Shown here piece after piece: positions 33,052 to 35,678 of a stretch of 35,678 nt of DNA (position 1 is its first letter; every line of letters begins with the position of its first letter). The position numbers were made by a program, and so were the translations under genes. The notes under the pieces are model-generated. The model was not told where the DNA came from. It was given only the letters and a program-made list of their open reading frames with translations, and ran no database searches. The DNA lies in assembly GCA_002708715.1 (NCBI GenBank), contig PAPB01000013.1, positions 1 to 35,678 on the forward strand, in the 5' to 3' direction. Origin of the DNA: Fidelibacterota bacterium. Lineage in GTDB: Bacteria; Fidelibacterota; Marinisomatia; Marinisomatales; UBA1611.

Positions 33052-34127
33052 GAATTGTTTTCATAGTATAGGTAAAGAGATTGTGAAACACTTGAAATAT
33101 CATGATATTTAACTACCCATTCCCTACTTTTAATTTTTTTATGATTTAATAATTCTTGATTTTTTGTTAAGTCTAAAATTTTTTTCTTTAAGTTTTGTTT
33201 TGTTACATTAACGAATGGATGGTCAGGAATGAAATCTTGATATTCACTGACTAACTCAGTTAGACAAATTAGGCCCATAGATAAGGATTCAATTGAGCTC
33301 ATACCATATCCCCACCCACCACGGTTATGTATCTGGTCAATGTAAACATCACATGATCTTTTTATTTCTATTGCCTCATTCTGTGTTTTATCTTCAATTA
33401 AAACAAATTCTATAACTCCATCCCTATCTAAATCACTACAGATTTCAATAATATCATCACTTCCTTTGTAGTATCTGTTAGTTGGACTGTGGCATACCCT
33501 CATGGGAGAGGAGATTTTTCCCCCAACTTTGTACAAACTTGTATCATAAGGTAAAAATAAATAATTGATATTAGGATGTTTTCTCAATAAGTCTAACTCG
33601 CTAGTAAGATTCAGATTGCTGATTTCATCCATTTCTTTTATTACTCCTCTTGTACGCATATCCTGACCATGGTAAGTGCAAATAATTGGCTTCCCATCCT
33701 TGGATAATTTCTTTGCGAACCTACAATCTCTATAAAAATCTAAACCCCATTCAAAATGATATATATCATAATCAAATAATTTATATTTATCTATAGCTGG
33801 ATCAATATATTTTTGCCAGACCCAATCCCTTAATGAAAAAAATGATTTCTCAAATGCTGAATGCGGTGCCCATACAGGGGGAAAACCTTCCTTTTCTTTA
33901 TAATCTCCAAAACCTCCTCTGAAAATCTTGTAATAGTTGTGTCTGATTTTTAAATACCAAGGATTTGTGGATATCATTGGTAAATCTAAGCATATACCTG
34001 AATCATGTTGTTTAGGGTTTTTATAAAAAGTAATAAAGTCACATTGATTTCCATTCATCTCGTGGGCTTTTTTCCACAAACTCATGGTACCTACGGTATT
34101 CTCTGGGGAGATATATAATATTTTCAT
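33039..34127 (-). CDS. Glycosyltransferase, GT-B fold (group 1-like)
   Basis: A 362-residue probable sugar transferase. The N-terminus MKILYISPENTVGTMSLWKK is a GT-B Rossmann start. The second half has YIDQIHNRGGWGYGMSSIES followed by LSMGLICLTE, which corresponds to the E-x(7)-E/GxPV donor-binding region of family 4 enzymes in a drifted form. Sequence is more divergent than in the neighbouring transferase, so donor specificity cannot be given. It overlaps both neighbours (13 and 4 bases), placing it in one polysaccharide operon. Confidence 0.78.
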   Translation of the reverse strand: MKILYISPENTVGTMSLWKKAHEMNGNQCDFITFYKNPKQHDSGICLDLPMISTNPWYLKIRHNYYKIFRGGFGDYKEKEGFPPVWAPHSAFEKSFFSLRDWVWQKYIDPAIDKYKLFDYDIYHFEWGLDFYRDCRFAKKLSKDGKPIICTYHGQDMRTRGVIKEMDEISNLNLTSELDLLRKHPNINYLFLPYDTSLYKVGGKISSPMRVCHSPTNRYYKGSDDIIEICSDLDRDGVIEFVLIEDKTQNEAIEIKRSCDVYIDQIHNRGGWGYGMSSIESLSMGLICLTELVSEYQDFIPDHPFVNVTKQNLKKKILDLTKNQELLNHKKIKSREWVVKYHDISSVSQSLYLYYENNSWIK

Positions 34128-35233
34128 TTTAAGATTCTATGATATAGATCTATAAGTTTATAAGAATTTTTTTCCCAATTATAATCAGATCTTATTTTAT
34201 TGGAATTGTATTTGATACCATTCTGATCAATATTTTCTAGTGATTTAATTATCATATCTGATAAATCTAAAATATCCCCTGATTTGAAAAACTTAGCAGC
34301 TTTAAAGTCATATTTTGTTATTGGTTTTAAACTAGGAACAACTAATTGACACCCCGATGCCATGAATTCAAAAAGTTTTGTTGGAGTATTAGTACTTGTT
34401 AGAAGATTTTCATTGAAAGGGATTATACCAACTGAATGTTTAGCCAAATACCGCCAAATATCTTGGTGTAAAATATGATTTTTGAGATTTATATGTTTCC
34501 CAATTCCCAACTTGTCAATTTTTCTATTTACTTCGTATTTATATTCATTGGTTCTAAACCCACCAATCAAAGACAACTTAGCATCAGGTATGTTTTTCAC
34601 TACATGGACCATAGATTCAATGAGTTCAGTAATGCCTCTTTCAGGGCCCATATTCCCGTGGTAGATAAGAGAGTTTTTTATCTTATGACTAATATCAATA
34701 TTGTTCACAAAAGTGCTTAGTGGGAAGTTTTCTAAAAGTACTGGGGAAAACCCCTGAATTTTAAAATCAGAATTAACTATTGTCGAGCTTGCGATGATCA
34801 CTTCATCAACATGTTTTAAAAAAAACTTCTCTTTTAATAACCAATGTTTTGATTTTAAGTATCTGACATACTTATTCCACTTAGAAAAAGTATATATCAT
34901 TGATACATAATCTTCATGGACATCATAAATAATCTTTGCTCCAGTCAACTTTTTTATATTTACAGCAAGCGAAAAAAGTTCAGGTTCATGGATGTGAATT
35001 ACTTTAGCAGAAGTTTTTCTAATTTCAAGTTCAACTAAATTTGTATACTCTTTAACAGAATGTTTAACGCTACTATAGTTAATGTGATTTATATAGTTAT
35101 CAGATAAATCTTGGTCTGAATCTGATAGAGTAAAATAATTTATATTATACTTTTTTTCTGCAAGAGTTTTTATTTCTTTATGGTAGATCCTTTCATCATC
35201 AGGATAATGTGAGCATGAAACGACGGCTATCAA
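34124..35233 (-). CDS. Glycosyltransferase family 4 (group 1)
   Basis: A 369-residue GT-B enzyme. The N-terminus MIAVVSCSHYPDDERIYHKE (with the common PxDxRI pattern) and KVIHIHEPELFSLAV, AKIIYDVHEDY are typical of family 4 acceptor domains. The donor domain begins near 185 with LIYHGNMGPERGITELIES, then AKLSLIGG, and ends with PTKLFEFMASGCQLVVPS, the E-x-x-x-G-x-P-V-type nucleotide-sugar motif. It probably builds a cell-surface polysaccharide on the cytoplasmic face. It overlaps the flippase gene by ATGA. Confidence 0.92.
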   Translation of the reverse strand: MIAVVSCSHYPDDERIYHKEIKTLAEKKYNINYFTLSDSDQDLSDNYINHINYSSVKHSVKEYTNLVELEIRKTSAKVIHIHEPELFSLAVNIKKLTGAKIIYDVHEDYVSMIYTFSKWNKYVRYLKSKHWLLKEKFFLKHVDEVIIASSTIVNSDFKIQGFSPVLLENFPLSTFVNNIDISHKIKNSLIYHGNMGPERGITELIESMVHVVKNIPDAKLSLIGGFRTNEYKYEVNRKIDKLGIGKHINLKNHILHQDIWRYLAKHSVGIIPFNENLLTSTNTPTKLFEFMASGCQLVVPSLKPITKYDFKAAKFFKSGDILDLSDMIIKSLENIDQNGIKYNSNKIRSDYNWEKNSYKLIDLYHRILK

Positions 35234-35678
35234 TTAAGCAAGTTCCTGATTATTTTTCTCTCACCTTTAGATATCGCTAAAAAATACCAACCAACCCAAT
35301 AAATAAACCCAATAAAAACTCTGACTAAAATTGACTGTAAAGGTAAGAAGATTATTACCATAAATAAAATTGGGTATAAAATTGCTTTCAAATTGTATTT
35401 AACATAATAAACATTAAATAATTTGATAAAAACTGATAGCGACATAATAACAAAAGAAATTGCTGTTGCCCAGGCAGAGCCTAAAACGCCATATTTTGGA
35501 ATTAAAAGTATGTTTAAAGAAATATTACTTATGGCCCCTATTGCTCTAAATATTGGTATCCAGGTTGTTATTTCTTTTGCATAAACACCTGGTAATTGAA
35601 TTACGTATGTACCAAAAAAGAAATAACCAATGAGAACTATAGATACGATTTTTTCAGAAGACCAAAAGCTTTCTCCTA
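35230..35678 (-). CDS. Polysaccharide flippase (Wzx/MATE-like), C-terminal part, cut by window edge
   Basis: The reverse frame stays open to the window edge, giving about 149 residues; the ATG at 35445 is internal, not the start. The product has four or more membrane helices and the family-typical segment SLNILLIPKYGVLGSAWATA, as found in helices 11-12 of Wzx/RfbX O-antigen flippases. It ends in a basic cytoplasmic tail (KGERKIIRNLLN). The protein would flip lipid-linked oligosaccharide units to the periplasm, matching the three glycosyltransferases downstream. The N-terminal two thirds lie outside. Confidence 0.88.
   Translation of the reverse strand, partial: GESFWSSEKIVSIVLIGYFFFGTYVIQLPGVYAKEITTWIPIFRAIGAISNISLNILLIPKYGVLGSAWATAISFVIMSLSVFIKLFNVYYVKYNLKAILYPILFMVIIFLPLQSILVRVFIGFIYWVGWYFLAISKGERKIIRNLLN

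Noticed and set aside
35230-35445. A separate 71-residue membrane protein
   Set aside because: The same frame continues upstream without a stop to the window edge and reads as a Wzx-type flippase, so the ATG is internal.
1-35678. tRNA, rRNA, insertion sequences, prophage or integrase-type islands
   Set aside because: No cloverleaf with CCA-adjacent arms, rRNA motif, transposase, integrase or terminal inverted-repeat pair was recognised; detection by eye is limited, so a tRNAscan-SE or Infernal run would be decisive.

Overview
The window is AT-rich (roughly 30% GC by eye) and densely packed, with no stretch over 300 bases lacking a gene. It comes from a diderm bacterium: there are Omp85-like and DUF481-like outer-membrane barrels, a lipoprotein, a peptidoglycan amidase and a Wzx-type flippase. 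Low GC, zinc-ligand-free type B L31, a peptidase-MA/TolB/barrel fusion protein and a UbiA of the archaeal-type ether-lipid kind together suggest an FCB-group marine lineage. My best guess is Candidatus Marinimicrobia (SAR406). This is inference from gene content; there is no rRNA in the window to confirm it.

Layout. (1) 1-1446, minus: carA overlapping the start of carB (carB is cut by the window edge), with a Rho-independent terminator directly before carA. (2) 1548-2432, minus: a secreted LPP20-like protein, divergent from the next block. (3) 2482-9657, plus: a tightly overlapping run of a lipoprotein, a secreted protein, a cysteine-dioxygenase-family enzyme, another secreted protein and ligA; then a small conserved-looking protein, an ABC-2 ATPase/permease pair and a beta-barrel-like exported protein. 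(4) 9654-16039, minus: peptidase-MA/TolB/barrel protein, HAD phosphatase, AlkA-type glycosylase, M24 aminopeptidase, TPR protein and a stand-alone B12-binding protein. (5) 16217-23860, minus: dtd, dnaE, a UbiA prenyltransferase, prmC, prfA and a DUF1385 protein. (6) 23944-31248, minus: rpmE2, an aspartate-type aminotransferase, a Cas6/RAMP-like protein, rho, folC, murI and an N-acetylmuramoyl-alanine amidase. (7) 31428-32151, minus: two tiny paralogous membrane proteins with strong Shine-Dalgarno sequences, C-ending codons, structured RNA and a terminator. (8) 32152-35678, minus: three glycosyltransferases and the C-terminal part of a flippase, the edge of a surface-polysaccharide locus.

Most junctions are 1-13 base overlaps (ATGA or TAATG), so translational coupling is the rule. 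Classical Shine-Dalgarno sequences are rare. They stand out before the tandem small genes, rpmE2 and the LPP20-like gene. The functional blocks are pyrimidine/arginine precursor supply, DNA replication and repair (dnaE, ligA, AlkA), translation termination and quality control (prfA, prmC, dtd, L31), cell wall and envelope (murI, amidase, barrels, polysaccharide) and transcription termination (rho).

No CRISPR array, tRNA, rRNA, insertion sequence or prophage was seen. The best candidates for something undescribed are the tandem small membrane proteins at 31479-31978 and the Cas6-like RAMP protein with a charged tail at 25392-26357. The possible DGGGP synthase at 20100-20939 also deserves attention because of ether-lipid potential in FCB bacteria.
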